A DNA stretch of 23,061 nucleotides, taken from assembly GCA_002298785.1 (NCBI GenBank), contig DBMR01000122.1, positions 1 to 23,061 on the forward strand, given 5' to 3'. Below the pieces are notes generated by a model, which searched no databases, had not been told where the DNA came from, and saw only the letters and a program-made list of their open reading frames with translations. The stretch is from Verrucomicrobia subdivision 3 bacterium UBA693 (GTDB lineage: Bacteria; Verrucomicrobiota; Verrucomicrobiia; Limisphaerales; UBA8199). Below are positions 1-8,044 of this stretch, piece by piece (the first letter of the stretch is position 1; each line of letters begins with the position of its first letter). Position numbers and translations under genes: made by a program.

Positions 1-801
1 AGGGTTTCCTGTTGGACTAAAAGGGACTTATGTCTGCCGAACAGTGGTGCCCTACAATCTGCCCCAAATAGTTGGGACGCATGAAGGACCGAGTGTAGCG
101 CGAGGGGGCGTGGCCTGTGGAGAAGGTGAAATTCTCACCCCTCTGGCAGCGCCAGGAGAAAATCAGGAGACTTTGGCGGGCGAGCGGGGATTAGATGCGG
201 TGCGCCAGCGAAATTGCCAGGACTTAATCAATTCTGAAGCTCCGCATGTCTCGACAGCCATACTTCCTGTTTCGCGGGCCCGCACGGCGAGATTGGACCA
301 AGAGATTTCCGTCGGAGGCGCAGTCTGGAAGCCGGGTTGATTCATATCACGCCTTGTCACGGGCCGGGCCATCTTCATATAGGATGGCAACTCGCGAGTC
401 GGAGCTTGCTTGTGACAGTCCCGCACGCAACGCGCTGTCGGCGAGCACTGGACCCCACACCCTGCGGACAGATCGGCGGAGGGCACCGCAATCATCAGCA
501 AAACTATAGCTGAAAGCAGGGCGGAGCAGATGGCTTGCATGCGATGCATCGCGGGGATTGGACGTCTGACCCGCGCGAACGTTCAAAACCAATTTCTGCT
601 TCCTCTCGTCGCACACGGAGCGACTGAAGGCATGATGAAACTGCAATCCGGCACCAAAAATCATCCAACGACATTACACGATTCCCCATCGAACCGGGCA
701 TCCATTTTAGTTAACCCTTGTATCCAAAAAATGTATTGGGGTGACCGGCTCGAGATCTCCACAATCCTCCGCTGTTCAAACAGGCTTTGTTGAGTTGCAG
801 A
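1..801. other. Gene-poor left end
   Basis: About 800 bases in which I find no convincing gene. Short open frames exist on both strands but are mutually overlapping and show no recognisable family. The only one with a plausible protein feature is the minus-strand frame 163-549, listed separately. A perfect 12-bp palindrome, GCGATGCATCGC, sits at 541-552. I could not identify a good promoter for the gene that starts at 802. The stretch may be intergenic or the remains of older genes. Confidence 0.5.
163..549 (-). CDS. Possible small secreted cysteine-containing protein
   Basis: A 128-residue minus-strand frame. Its first 25-30 residues look like a signal peptide: MHR, then a hydrophobic run (AICSALLSAIVLLMIAVPSA), then small residues. 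Four cysteines follow within about 18 residues, including a C-x3-C-H arrangement (CVRDCH) that only superficially recalls a haem site. The rest is low in hydrophobic pattern and resembles no family I know. There is no clear ribosome binding site before the ATG. It could be a chance frame in GC-rich DNA; only the N-terminus argues for it. Confidence 0.22.
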   Translation of the reverse strand: MHRMQAICSALLSAIVLLMIAVPSADLSAGCGVQCSPTARCVRDCHKQAPTRELPSYMKMARPVTRRDMNQPGFQTAPPTEISWSNLAVRARETGSMAVETCGASELIKSWQFRWRTASNPRSPAKVS

Positions 802-1398
802 ATGAAGACCGAAACTGCTGGCTATCTGATTTTGTACGGAGTGGCCTTTCTGATCCTTGGGCGCCTCGCCTGGTGGTTGGACCCCGAGCACTCAATAGTG
901 GGGCTGCTCAGCGGAGTTTCTGCCGCCTTGCTTTCGGCCCTTTGCGGAGTCCTGGGGGCACGAGGAGTTCAAGGCACCCACCCGCTTGCTCTTGGCATTT
1001 CGGCGACTATCGTGGTTGGCCTGGGATGGGCGGCGGCCTTGAGCTGGATGTCCGTCAAGAGCATCGGGCTTAAGCAATTAACCACCCCAGCGTTGCTTGT
1101 CCTCATGGCCGCAGTTGCCGCCGCCATGATATGGACCGTGATCAAGAACGGGTCCAGAGAGGGAACCGCCCCGCGAGTCCCAGCCGCTGAACTTGCTGTA
1201 GTGTGGCGCGTGCAAACACTCGACTATTGGTTGGACTGGACGCACGGGTCTGACTCGCCAAGCTGCGGCAAGGACTTGGGCTCAAGGATCGCTCACCCGT
1301 CCATCTGGGTCGGTCTCAGCATCGTGATCCTGGCAGTAAGCCGCCACTACAAGCGCCCTGCCGCAAAACTCGGAAAGGAACACATCCGTCAACTATGA
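802..1398 (+). CDS. Small polytopic membrane protein, unknown family
   Basis: A 198-residue protein if started at ATG 802 (MKTETAGYL). A TTG at 787 in frame is an alternative. The first 115 residues form four hydrophobic segments (about 7-26, 32-54, 61-80 and 95-114), small and glycine/alanine rich, of the kind seen in TMEM14-like or DUF-type membrane proteins. I cannot assign a family. A charged, tryptophan-containing stretch of about 60 residues follows, then a fifth hydrophobic segment (SIWVGLSIVILAVS) near the C-terminus. The stop TGA overlaps the ATG of the next gene as ATGA (1395-1398), which implies translational coupling and is the best evidence that this frame is real. No enzymatic motif is visible. 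Confidence 0.6.
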   Translation: MKTETAGYLILYGVAFLILGRLAWWLDPEHSIVGLLSGVSAALLSALCGVLGARGVQGTHPLALGISATIVVGLGWAAALSWMSVKSIGLKQLTTPALLVLMAAVAAAMIWTVIKNGSREGTAPRVPAAELAVVWRVQTLDYWLDWTHGSDSPSCGKDLGSRIAHPSIWVGLSIVILAVSRHYKRPAAKLGKEHIRQL

Positions 1399-2642
1399 CT
1401 ATGCAAAGAACCATATTCTCCGCCGTTTTTCTGCTCGTGTTGGCGTCGGTAGCTCCCGACACCGCCGCAAACCAGAGCGACTGGCCGCAATTCCGGGGGC
1501 CGAACCGGGACGGCAAGTCGAACGAAACCGGCCTTTTGTCCCAGTGGCCGGACGGTGGCCCTAAATTACTCTGGAGTGTCCAAGATATTGGAAAGGGCTT
1601 CTCTCACGTCTCAGTGTCCGGTGGACTGATCTATGTCACAGGATTGGAAGAGAAAGAAGGGGTGCTTAGCGCCTACACTCTGGACGGAAGCCTGAAGTGG
1701 CAAGCCAACTACGGTCCGGAGTGGCACGTCAGCCATCCGGGAGCACGAAGTACCCCCACCGTTCAGGATGGTCTCGTTTACGTTGCCAGCGGCATCGGGA
1801 ACGTGGCTTGCTTTGAAGCAGCCACAGGCCGTTTGGTCTGGTCGGTCAAGCTGTTCGAGGACTACGAGGCGCCGCAGGTTCAGTGGGGATACGCTGAGAG
1901 TCTGCTGGTCGATGGCGATCGGCTGCTTTGCACCCCCTGTGGGAAGAAGGCGACGATGGTGGCATTGAACCGCAAGACAGGAAAGCCCGTCTGGACGAGC
2001 CCTGCACTTGGGCAAGGCTCGAGCTTCTGCTCCCCGCTCCCCTTGATCCATAACGGCAAGCGCGCTGTCGTGACCATGACCGAAACCGCCGTGGTTGCCT
2101 TCTCGCCGGAAGACGGATCTGCGCTCTGGCAACATCCTTATGAAAATCCACGCCAAAACCATCCCATCACACCCATCTACCATGAAGGCATGCTTTATGT
2201 GACGAGCGGCTACGGCAAAGGCGCGGTGGGGCTCCGCATCGCTGAGGATGGGATGAGTGCCACCAGGCTATGGGAACAACCGCGGCAGGACCCGGTTCAT
2301 GGACAGGCGGTTCTGGTGGACGGTTACGTCTATGCCTCCAGTCATCAGAAGGCGAGCGGCCGCTGGTCATGCATGGAAATGAAAACCGGCAAACTTTTCT
2401 GGGAAGCGCCTGGCGTAGGCAAGGGCGGTTCGATCATCTTCGCCGACGGTATGCTCTACTGTTACTCCGAAGATGGGGTGGTGGGGCTTGTCCGCCCCAC
2501 TCCGGAACAATGCAAGGTGGTGAGCACTTTCAAGGTTTCAGCCGGCGATGGCCCACATTGGGCGCACCCAGTGGTGGCACACGGCCGGCTTTTTCTTCGC
2601 CATGGCACAGTATTGATGTGCTATGACGTGCGAAAGCCGTGA
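1395..2642 (+). CDS. Secreted PQQ-like beta-propeller protein
   Basis: A 415-residue protein with a signal peptide (about residues 1-25, cleavage near DTAANQ) followed by DWPQFRGPNRDG, the opening motif of secreted quinoprotein-like propellers common in Planctomycetes and Verrucomicrobia. Repeated blades carry the pattern G-x-(L/V)-Y-V-(A/T)-S/G followed by an amino acid pair and TG-x-(L/P)-x-W, for example AATGRLVW, KTGKPVW, EDGSALW and KTGKLFW. These fit PQQ-type blades (PQQ_2/PQQ_3 families). I see no cytochrome motif and no catalytic set of a quinoprotein dehydrogenase, so cofactor binding is doubtful and a binding or scaffold role is as likely. It overlaps the preceding membrane-protein gene by four bases and is probably co-translated with it. 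Confidence 0.85.
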   Translation: MTMQRTIFSAVFLLVLASVAPDTAANQSDWPQFRGPNRDGKSNETGLLSQWPDGGPKLLWSVQDIGKGFSHVSVSGGLIYVTGLEEKEGVLSAYTLDGSLKWQANYGPEWHVSHPGARSTPTVQDGLVYVASGIGNVACFEAATGRLVWSVKLFEDYEAPQVQWGYAESLLVDGDRLLCTPCGKKATMVALNRKTGKPVWTSPALGQGSSFCSPLPLIHNGKRAVVTMTETAVVAFSPEDGSALWQHPYENPRQNHPITPIYHEGMLYVTSGYGKGAVGLRIAEDGMSATRLWEQPRQDPVHGQAVLVDGYVYASSHQKASGRWSCMEMKTGKLFWEAPGVGKGGSIIFADGMLYCYSEDGVVGLVRPTPEQCKVVSTFKVSAGDGPHWAHPVVAHGRLFLRHGTVLMCYDVRKP

Positions 2643-2700
2643 TGCCCAGCGCGCCCCCAGGCATGAGTGTGCACGCGCCTGAACTGTTTCAGAGATTGAG

Positions 2701-2955
2701 ATGATCGCAGATGCGCTAGTGGACACGCTTAAGCTGGTCCCGGTGTTGGCAGCAGTTTACTTCCTCCGGGCAGACGATGGTTCCCTCGCGCACCGGGCGA
2801 CACCCTCGGATCGAAATGCTGGGCAGGTCAACATTGTCATGGCAGATGGCCACGCCGTTTCCATGAAGCCCTTCGAGCTAGATGCGCGTGAGAATTCCAC
2901 GGGCAGTCCGAACAATAAGTGGTGGAACGGCGTGTTCGATCCGAGTCGGCGGTGA
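2701..2955 (+). pseudogene. Orphan C-terminal fragment of a type II pseudopilin
   Basis: An 84-residue frame. From about residue 25 it matches the end of the verrucomicrobial/planctomycete pseudopilin-like proteins (H-x9-DG type C-terminus): a histidine, then QVNIVMADGHAVSMKP, a spacer, and NNKWWNGVFDP at the end. The N-terminal FTLIELL helix that defines the family is absent. In its place is a different hydrophobic start (MIADALVDTLKLVPVLAAVYFL) resembling the opening of putative manganese-transporter/permease proteins; that likeness is from memory and weak. I read this as a gene remnant, perhaps a fusion of two fragments created by deletion, and not as a working pilin. Confidence 0.5.
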
Positions 2956-3582
2956 ATGAGCTGAACCTCAATTACATTTTGCTGAGTTGAAAAGAATATA
3001 TAAGCGAGCCATTTCACCGGCTCGGGGCGCTGAAGAGCGACTTATTGCGCAGCTACTCGGCATCCTTATCTCCTCTACCCGCCGGGATTATGGATGCCGA
3101 CGAACTGGGCTAACGTAGACGAGATGGACATCCTTGTGCAGACCCGAATATTTTGACTCGCCTATCAAGGTACGCCTGTCCACCCAAGCGCCGCAATTCT
3201 TCCAAGTCATTACCAGAGACTTTGATGGTGATATCACCGCGCCAAATGCGGACATCCACCAATAGTCCCCGGGGCGCGGAGTCGCCCGGAACTGCCTCCA
3301 CGACAAAGGATACGGATGCGCTGCACACTTCCGCGCGGATCGAGAGCACCCGTCGACTGCGGCCTGCGAGCAGCGGAGCGTTCCTCGCGAAGCGTGCCTG
3401 CAGTGCGTCGGGCGTCAGTTCGAACCCTGTGCTACCATGTTTTTAAGGGCGTTCCTTGGACCGACTGGCCAACCTATACATTCATCGTGATGGTTGGCAG
3501 CCACGCTATGCTGCAAGGTTATCGGGGATGTGTCCGCAAACCCGCTTGCCTCCAGAGAGTAAAACCGTTAATCCTCTCGATA
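2956..3582. other. Intergenic stretch before rex
   Basis: About 630 bases with no confident intact gene. It holds a short imperfect hairpin, GAGCC-n8-GGCTC (3006-3023), and the candidate frameshifted minus-strand gene at 3110-3438, listed separately. The plus-strand frame that enters rex from 3316 runs through this region, but its first 89 residues look unlike protein and are antisense to the minus-strand candidate, so I treat them as 5' flank. Confidence 0.5.
3110..3438 (-). pseudogene. Small hypothetical gene, apparently frameshifted near its start
   Basis: The minus strand is open from 3442 to the stop at 3110 and its translation looks like a real protein: FELTPDALQARFARNA, then a strand-rich middle (VSFVVEAV, GLLVDVRIW, GDITIKVSG) and an amphipathic DLEELRRLGGQAYL. 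That open frame has no ATG; its first usual start is an internal GTG at 3349. An ATG at 3438, in another frame, is preceded by AAGGA about 15 bases upstream and a promoter-like CTGCCA-n17-TATAGG further up, but its frame stops at 3415-3417 after seven codons. A one-base indel between 3417 and 3430 would join the two. I know no family for it. Either an assembly error or a recent pseudogene would explain it; a chance frame remains possible. Confidence 0.33.
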
Positions 3583-4380
3583 ATGCACAAGCCCATCCCC
3601 CAACGATTCATCCAGAGCGTGGCGGCGAAATCCTCGATTGGCGGACGCAAATCTCGGCTGTTACCGAGTCGCATCCCATCCCCTTTGAGCGAGAACGGTG
3701 AGACGGCCGTCACTCCGGCGGGCACGCCCTCGCCCGAAGCAGTGCAACGCGCGGGGGTTGCTTGTGTCAAACGACTGCCCGCGTATCTCCAGATGCTCCG
3801 CGTAATACAAGGCGAGGGCCGCGAGTTCGTCTCCGGCACCGTACTTGCCAGTACCCACAATCTTGAGCCGGTCATCGTTCGCAAAGACCTCGCCAACACC
3901 GGAATCACCGGCACTCCCCGACGGGGGTTCCGAGTCAGTGAGCTGATCCTCGCCATTGAAAAATTCCTGGGCTGGGATAATCAAACGAAAGCGATCCTCG
4001 TGGGAGTAGGAAACCTGGGCACTGCCCTCCTTGGTTATCGCGGCTTTGAAGAGTTCGGTTTGCGCATCGTTGGCGCCTTCGACGCCGACCCGAAAAAGAT
4101 CGGCGCCTGGGTGCGAGGCCGGCGGATTCAGCCCCTCAATCACCTCGAGCCGTTCGTCCGCCGCGGCCATATCACTCTTGGCGTCCTGACCGTCCCGGCA
4201 GCGGCGGCCCAAGCAGCGGCTGACCTCATGATCCACGCCGGCATTCGTGGCATCTGGAATTTCACCCCCACGCAACTGCGGTTGCCTCCGCAGGTGGTGA
4301 CGCAAAAGGAAAACCTGGCCGAAGGACTCGCGGTGCTCTCGCATCGCCTTATGCATCGTGGCCCAGTGCCGGCACGATAA
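3583..4380 (+). CDS. rex: Redox-sensing transcriptional repressor Rex
   Basis: Rex is a cytoplasmic homodimeric repressor that reads the NADH/NAD+ ratio. The sequence has the winged-helix start (VKRLPAYLQMLRVI), the DNA-recognition segment VRKDL (residues 99-103), the linker G-x-x-G-x-x-R-R-G-F-R-V, and the Rossmann fold with G-V-G-N-L-G-T-A-L-L (G141-G146). It then has AFDADPKKIG, the VPAAAAQ segment, and the family ending GIRGIWNFTP and AVLSHRL. From ATG 3583 the product is 265 residues, longer than the usual 210 or so because of about 58 residues before the winged helix. That extension is basic and proline/serine rich. The start is uncertain: no good ribosome binding site precedes 3583 and no later ATG precedes the conserved core. 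I found no good Rex operator in the window. Confidence 0.9.
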   Translation: MHKPIPQRFIQSVAAKSSIGGRKSRLLPSRIPSPLSENGETAVTPAGTPSPEAVQRAGVACVKRLPAYLQMLRVIQGEGREFVSGTVLASTHNLEPVIVRKDLANTGITGTPRRGFRVSELILAIEKFLGWDNQTKAILVGVGNLGTALLGYRGFEEFGLRIVGAFDADPKKIGAWVRGRRIQPLNHLEPFVRRGHITLGVLTVPAAAAQAAADLMIHAGIRGIWNFTPTQLRLPPQVVTQKENLAEGLAVLSHRLMHRGPVPAR

Positions 4381-4460
4381 GCCGACATCCATCTTGTCCC
4401 GCTTGATCTGATCGCGCTTACCGACATCCCTGCTTTTCCCCTTCCCTGCCAAATCCCCTT

Positions 4461-4489
4461 TTGTTGACTTCGCCGTTGGCAGTTACAAT
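4461..4489 (+). promoter_or_regulatory. Candidate sigma-70 promoter for the hydrolase gene
   Basis: TTGTTG (4461-4466), a 17-base spacer and TACAAT (4484-4489, five of six consensus bases) lie just upstream of ATG 4507. Transcription would begin near 4496 and leave a leader of only about 11 bases. The -35 box matches consensus at only three of six bases, so this rests mainly on the -10 box and spacing. Confidence 0.4.
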
Positions 4490-4506
4490 CTTCCAGCAGT
4501 CCGCAC

Positions 4507-5274
4507 ATGCACCTGAATTCTAAAACATTTGGATATGGCCGCCCGATCGTGCTGCTCCACGGCTTGTTCGGCTCTGGCGACAATTTACGCACGGTCGCTT
4601 CCAATTTGGCCATAGACCACACCGTTTGGTTGCCAGACGCCCGAAATCATGGCGATTCACCCCATACTTCCGAAATGAGCTACGACCTCATGGCAAAGGA
4701 CTTGTGGGATTTCTTTCAAGAAAATCAAATTCCCCGCGCCAGCATTGTCGGCCATTCCATGGGCGGGAAGACCGCCATGCGTTTCGCGCTCCAGTTTCCC
4801 GCCCTTGTAGACCGTCTCGTGGGGGTGGATATCGCCCCCAGACAATCGAATCCAGCGCATCTCGAAATCCTCGAAGCGCTGCAGAAATTGGACTTGAAGG
4901 CATTTGCAGCTCGAAGGGAGATTGAAGCCAGCCTCGCCAGTTCCATCCCCAGCCTGGGCACCCGACGATTTCTGTTGAAAAGCCTTGGTAGAAATGCGGA
5001 GGGCAAATTCTGTTGGAAATTAAACCTGGCGGCGATCGCCGGGCAGTACCCCAATGTGCTTGCCGAAGTAACCTCGACCGGAGCTCTGCCCTTCACCGGC
5101 CCAACGCTGTTCGTGCGCGGCGCGTTATCCGATTATCTGACCGATGCGGATAGGCCTCAAATCCAGCAATGGTTTCCCGCCGCGCAAATCAAAAGTGTTG
5201 CGGGTGCCGGACATTGGGTCCATGCGGATGCCACGGACGCCTTCCTGAAAATTTTGCGGGGATTCTTGGATTGA
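4507..5274 (+). CDS. ybfF: Alpha/beta-fold esterase, YbfF type
   Basis: A 255-residue alpha/beta hydrolase without a signal peptide, so probably cytoplasmic. The oxyanion segment is LLHGLFGSGDN, the nucleophile elbow GHSMGG places Ser84, the acid is likely Asp108 in VGVDIAP, and His236 lies in GAGHWVHAD. The 24-residue gap from Ser to Asp and the GHSMGGK, DARNHG and RFLLKSL segments match E. coli YbfF, an esterase of short to medium acyl chains including acyl-CoA thioesters. The physiological substrate is unknown. It lies between rex and rpoD, with about 125 bases before it and 101 after it, and probably has its own promoter. I chose ATG 4507 because the fold begins at once after it. Confidence 0.85.
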   Translation: MHLNSKTFGYGRPIVLLHGLFGSGDNLRTVASNLAIDHTVWLPDARNHGDSPHTSEMSYDLMAKDLWDFFQENQIPRASIVGHSMGGKTAMRFALQFPALVDRLVGVDIAPRQSNPAHLEILEALQKLDLKAFAARREIEASLASSIPSLGTRRFLLKSLGRNAEGKFCWKLNLAAIAGQYPNVLAEVTSTGALPFTGPTLFVRGALSDYLTDADRPQIQQWFPAAQIKSVAGAGHWVHADATDAFLKILRGFLD

Positions 5275-5303
5275 ACAGTTTTCAGAAAAAATTCGATCAC
5301 GGC

Positions 5304-5333
5304 TTGACGAACTCACTGTTCTTTTCCCATATT
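5304..5333 (+). promoter_or_regulatory. Candidate promoter upstream of rpoD
   Basis: TTGACG (5304-5309), an 18-base spacer and CATATT (5328-5333) precede the rpoD ATG at 5376. A small inverted repeat, TCAGA-n7-TCTGA (5340-5356), lies between this promoter and the start codon and would be in the mRNA leader. Box matches are five of six and four of six; the spacing is acceptable. Confidence 0.35.
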
Positions 5334-5375
5334 TCAACGTCAGATTCCGTTTCTGAAGCGAACATACGACGTGCT

Positions 5376-7184
5376 ATGGCCAGAACCAAGGTAAGCAGGA
5401 ACCGGCGTCCATCTCCTCGCAAAACCAAAACCGCTGGCGGCCATACGCATCACCGCGCTACCACCTCCAAGTCAGGACAACCGCGTCGGCACCCTGCGAA
5501 TTCCGGGCCGGCTTCTCTTCCTAAAACCGCCACTGAACAACCGACCACCCCCGTGGGCGGCGGTCTGGATTTGGCCGAAAAGGTAAAAGAGCTCGTCAGA
5601 ATGGCACAGGACCAGGGTTACCTGACCTATGGCGATATCAACGAGTCGCTGCCATCTCAGTTGCTTTCTCCGGAGATCCTGGACGAGATCTTCATCCAAC
5701 TCCGCAATCTCGAAATCGATATTGTCGATCAGGCCGAAGTTGATCGCGTCAAACAACCGGAGGCCGAGGAGATCGTCGAAAAGCCCGGCACCGATTTTCT
5801 CGACGACCCGGTCCGCATGTATCTCAAGCAGATGGGTCAGGTGCCGCTGCTCACGCGGGAGCAGGAAGTCCAGATCTCCAAACGCATCGAAAAGGCCGAG
5901 TTGGAGGCCCGCCACCTTTTGCACAGCTTCGGATTTTGCGGCAAGGAATACATCGCATTGGCCGAAAAATTGATCGCGAATCCGCCGAAAGAACGCTTCG
6001 ACCGCGTCGTTTCCGATAAAAAATTTGACGTGCGCGAGTCCCATCTGGCGGCACTTTCGCGCTTGGCCCGCAAGAGTCGGGACCTGGATAAGGGCATTGA
6101 CGAGTTATTCGTTCGCTGGCACCACGAATCCTCGTCCGTCGTCAAAGCCCGGCTGCTGGCCAAGCTAAAACCGCTGGAGAAGAAGCTTCAGTCCACTTTC
6201 TCCGGCTACTGCTACAAGCCCAAAGTTTTGGAAGAGATGACCGTGGTAGCAGAGAACATTTTCGACAAGATCCAGTTAAGTGTCCGATTGATCAGAGGTT
6301 TGGAGGAACGGGCCTGTGCGGAAGACCAGCCCATTATTGACGCGGAACGCGCGAAAATCGCCGCGCTGGAGACATTTGTTAGAATGCCGCACCAGCAATA
6401 CATGCAGGCCTTCGAATCTCTAAGAACCTGCACCGCTGCGGCGCTCCAGGCCAAAACTGAAATGGTCGAGGCCAATCTGCGCCTGGTCATTTCCATCGCC
6501 AAGAAATACATCAATCGCGGCCTTTCCTTCCTCGATCTCATCCAGGAAGGCAACATGGGCCTGATGAAAGCCGTGGAAAAGTTCGAATACCGCCGCGGCT
6601 ACAAGTTTTCCACTTACGCCACCTGGTGGATTCGCCAGGCAGTGACCCGGTCCATTGCAGACCAGGCACGCACGATCCGCATTCCGGTCCACATGATCGA
6701 GGTGATCAACAAACTAATGCGGACCCAGAAGCGGTTGTTGCAGGATTTTGGCCGGGAGCCCACCGCCGAGGAAGTCGCGGATGAGATGCAATTGCCGGCT
6801 AATCGCGTCCGGGCGGTGCTAAAAATGGCCCAGCAGCCGATCTCGCTGCAAGCACCCGTGGGCGATGGCGAAGAATCCAGCTTCGGCGATTTTCTGGAAG
6901 ATAAAGGCACGGAAAACCCCAGTGAGATGACAAGCTTTAGCCTGCTCAAGGATAAGCTGACTGACGTGCTCGCAAGCCTCAGCGAGCGCGAGCGCAAAGT
7001 CCTTGAACTGCGCTTTGGCCTGGCTGACGGTTATTCCCGCACGTTGGAAGAGGTGGGGCGACAGTTCTGTGTCACCCGCGAGCGCATCCGCCAAATCGAA
7101 GCCAAAGCCTTACGCAAAATGCGCCATCCCACGCGGCTCCGCCAATTGCACGGGTTTTTGGAAACACACCGCCAGGTGCAGTAA
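5376..7184 (+). CDS. rpoD: RNA polymerase primary sigma factor RpoD
   Basis: A 602-residue group 1 sigma-70 factor that directs RNA polymerase core to housekeeping promoters. In order: a basic low-complexity N-terminus (about 1-60), region 1.1 (AEKVKELVRMAQDQGYLTYG), region 1.2 (DDPVRMYLKQMGQVPLLTRE), a non-conserved helical insert, and region 2 from about residue 358 (AKTEMVEANLRLVISIAKKY, GLMKAVEKFEYRRGYKFSTY, ATWWIRQAVTRSIADQAR). Region 3 follows, then region 4 with SRTLEEVGRQFCVTRERIRQ and IEAKALRKMRHP (about 553-590). Region 1.1 plus complete regions 2-4 mark it as the primary factor and not an alternative one. The frame stays open upstream to 5169 but that part overlaps the hydrolase gene; ATG 5376 is the sensible start. 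The next gene begins about 135 bases later. Confidence 0.95.
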   Translation: MARTKVSRNRRPSPRKTKTAGGHTHHRATTSKSGQPRRHPANSGPASLPKTATEQPTTPVGGGLDLAEKVKELVRMAQDQGYLTYGDINESLPSQLLSPEILDEIFIQLRNLEIDIVDQAEVDRVKQPEAEEIVEKPGTDFLDDPVRMYLKQMGQVPLLTREQEVQISKRIEKAELEARHLLHSFGFCGKEYIALAEKLIANPPKERFDRVVSDKKFDVRESHLAALSRLARKSRDLDKGIDELFVRWHHESSSVVKARLLAKLKPLEKKLQSTFSGYCYKPKVLEEMTVVAENIFDKIQLSVRLIRGLEERACAEDQPIIDAERAKIAALETFVRMPHQQYMQAFESLRTCTAAALQAKTEMVEANLRLVISIAKKYINRGLSFLDLIQEGNMGLMKAVEKFEYRRGYKFSTYATWWIRQAVTRSIADQARTIRIPVHMIEVINKLMRTQKRLLQDFGREPTAEEVADEMQLPANRVRAVLKMAQQPISLQAPVGDGEESSFGDFLEDKGTENPSEMTSFSLLKDKLTDVLASLSERERKVLELRFGLADGYSRTLEEVGRQFCVTRERIRQIEAKALRKMRHPTRLRQLHGFLETHRQVQ

Positions 7185-7318
7185 CCCCACCACCGGTCGT
7201 GCCATGAAGGTTCCGGCAACCTGTGGCTGCCGATGTTCCTGCTCGAACGATCCGGTTTTGTGATGATTTCACTTGCATGCGCTATAGGGAGGGGTCAAAT
7301 TATTTTGGCTCGCTGCTT

Positions 7319-8044
7319 ATGAAGTACGTTCCCCATCGACCGCGCGCAGTTGCTTTTACGCTGATCGAACTGCTGGTGGTAATCGCCATTATCGCGATTC
7401 TGGCCGCCATGCTCTTGCCTGCCTTATCCAAGGCCAAGGTCAAAGCCATGCAATCGGCCTGCACCAGCAATCTGAAGCAATTCGCTTATGCCATCAGCAT
7501 GTATACGCATGATAATGCGGATTCGCTGCCGGGCCCGGCCTGGACTGGGATTTTTTTCACTTACCGCGCCAATCCTCCCTACCACGATGGTTCGATTGTC
7601 TATTACTTGACCACTTACCTGGCGGTCCCACCACCGTCGACCATTGTGCAAACCGCGAAGGTTACAATGTGTCCTGCCTCCTTGCCCCAGTTTCGCAACA
7701 TGCCACCCCGGCAACCTCCGCCGTATGTGCCGATCAGCTATTTTTCGCAATCAGCCATTACGAATTATCCTGGGCCTCCGGCCGACTACTTGCTCTTCCC
7801 TTTTGGACGCCCGCCAGGAGGCGGCACAGACGAATATGCCCCGCGAAAGATGAGCGTGTTCCGCAATCCTGCCGAAAGTTGGGCCTTCACGGATTGCGAT
7901 AAACAGTTAATGGACGGCCTCAAAACCACGTCCACGTATTACGATTTTGTTCCATTACGACCGGTGCATGGCGGCCCAGTGCCCGCCTTGCGCAATGCTT
8001 TGTTTTTCGACTGGAGCGTTCGCTCGCGGAAAACTTCCTTTTAA
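7319..8044 (+). CDS. Type II secretion pseudopilin-like protein
   Basis: A 241-residue protein with a class III signal: MKYVPHRPRAVA, then FTLIELLVVIAIIAILAAML, cleavable between Ala12 and Phe13 (Ala instead of the usual Gly at -1) with Glu at mature position 5. The segment LPALSKAKVKAMQSACTSNL is the signature of the large pseudopilin-like families of Verrucomicrobia and Planctomycetes. The C-terminal H-x9-DG box is degenerate: VHGG...NALFFDWSV, with Trp replacing Gly after Asp. These proteins are thought to be exported and polymerised or anchored by a type II/IV-like system; their individual functions are unknown. The start is ATG 7319; an in-frame ATG at 7277 would add 14 residues of non-pilin character. 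The stop codon lies in one arm of an inverted repeat. Confidence 0.85.
   Translation: MKYVPHRPRAVAFTLIELLVVIAIIAILAAMLLPALSKAKVKAMQSACTSNLKQFAYAISMYTHDNADSLPGPAWTGIFFTYRANPPYHDGSIVYYLTTYLAVPPPSTIVQTAKVTMCPASLPQFRNMPPRQPPPYVPISYFSQSAITNYPGPPADYLLFPFGRPPGGGTDEYAPRKMSVFRNPAESWAFTDCDKQLMDGLKTTSTYYDFVPLRPVHGGPVPALRNALFFDWSVRSRKTSF

Noticed and set aside
541..552. Perfect 12-bp palindrome GCGATGCATCGC
   Set aside because: Isolated, with no second copy noticed in the window and no clear gene to regulate.
2642..2692. Small hairpins after the PQQ-like propeller (ATGCC...GGCAT and CTGAA-CTGT-TTCAG)
   Set aside because: Stems of five bases with no following T-tract; too weak to call a terminator.
3661..4452. 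Minus-strand open frame of 263 codons opposite rex
   Set aside because: Antisense to the conserved Rex domains; no recognisable motifs.
5169..5375. Upstream extension of the rpoD reading frame
   Set aside because: The first part overlaps the hydrolase gene and the residues are not sigma-factor-like; ATG 5376 with candidate promoter boxes upstream is better.
7258..7274. Rex- or CRP-like site TTGTGA-n5-TCACTT upstream of the pseudopilin
   Set aside because: The left half fits Rex well, but the spacer is five instead of six bases and the right half matches at only four of six positions. Chance is the simpler reading.
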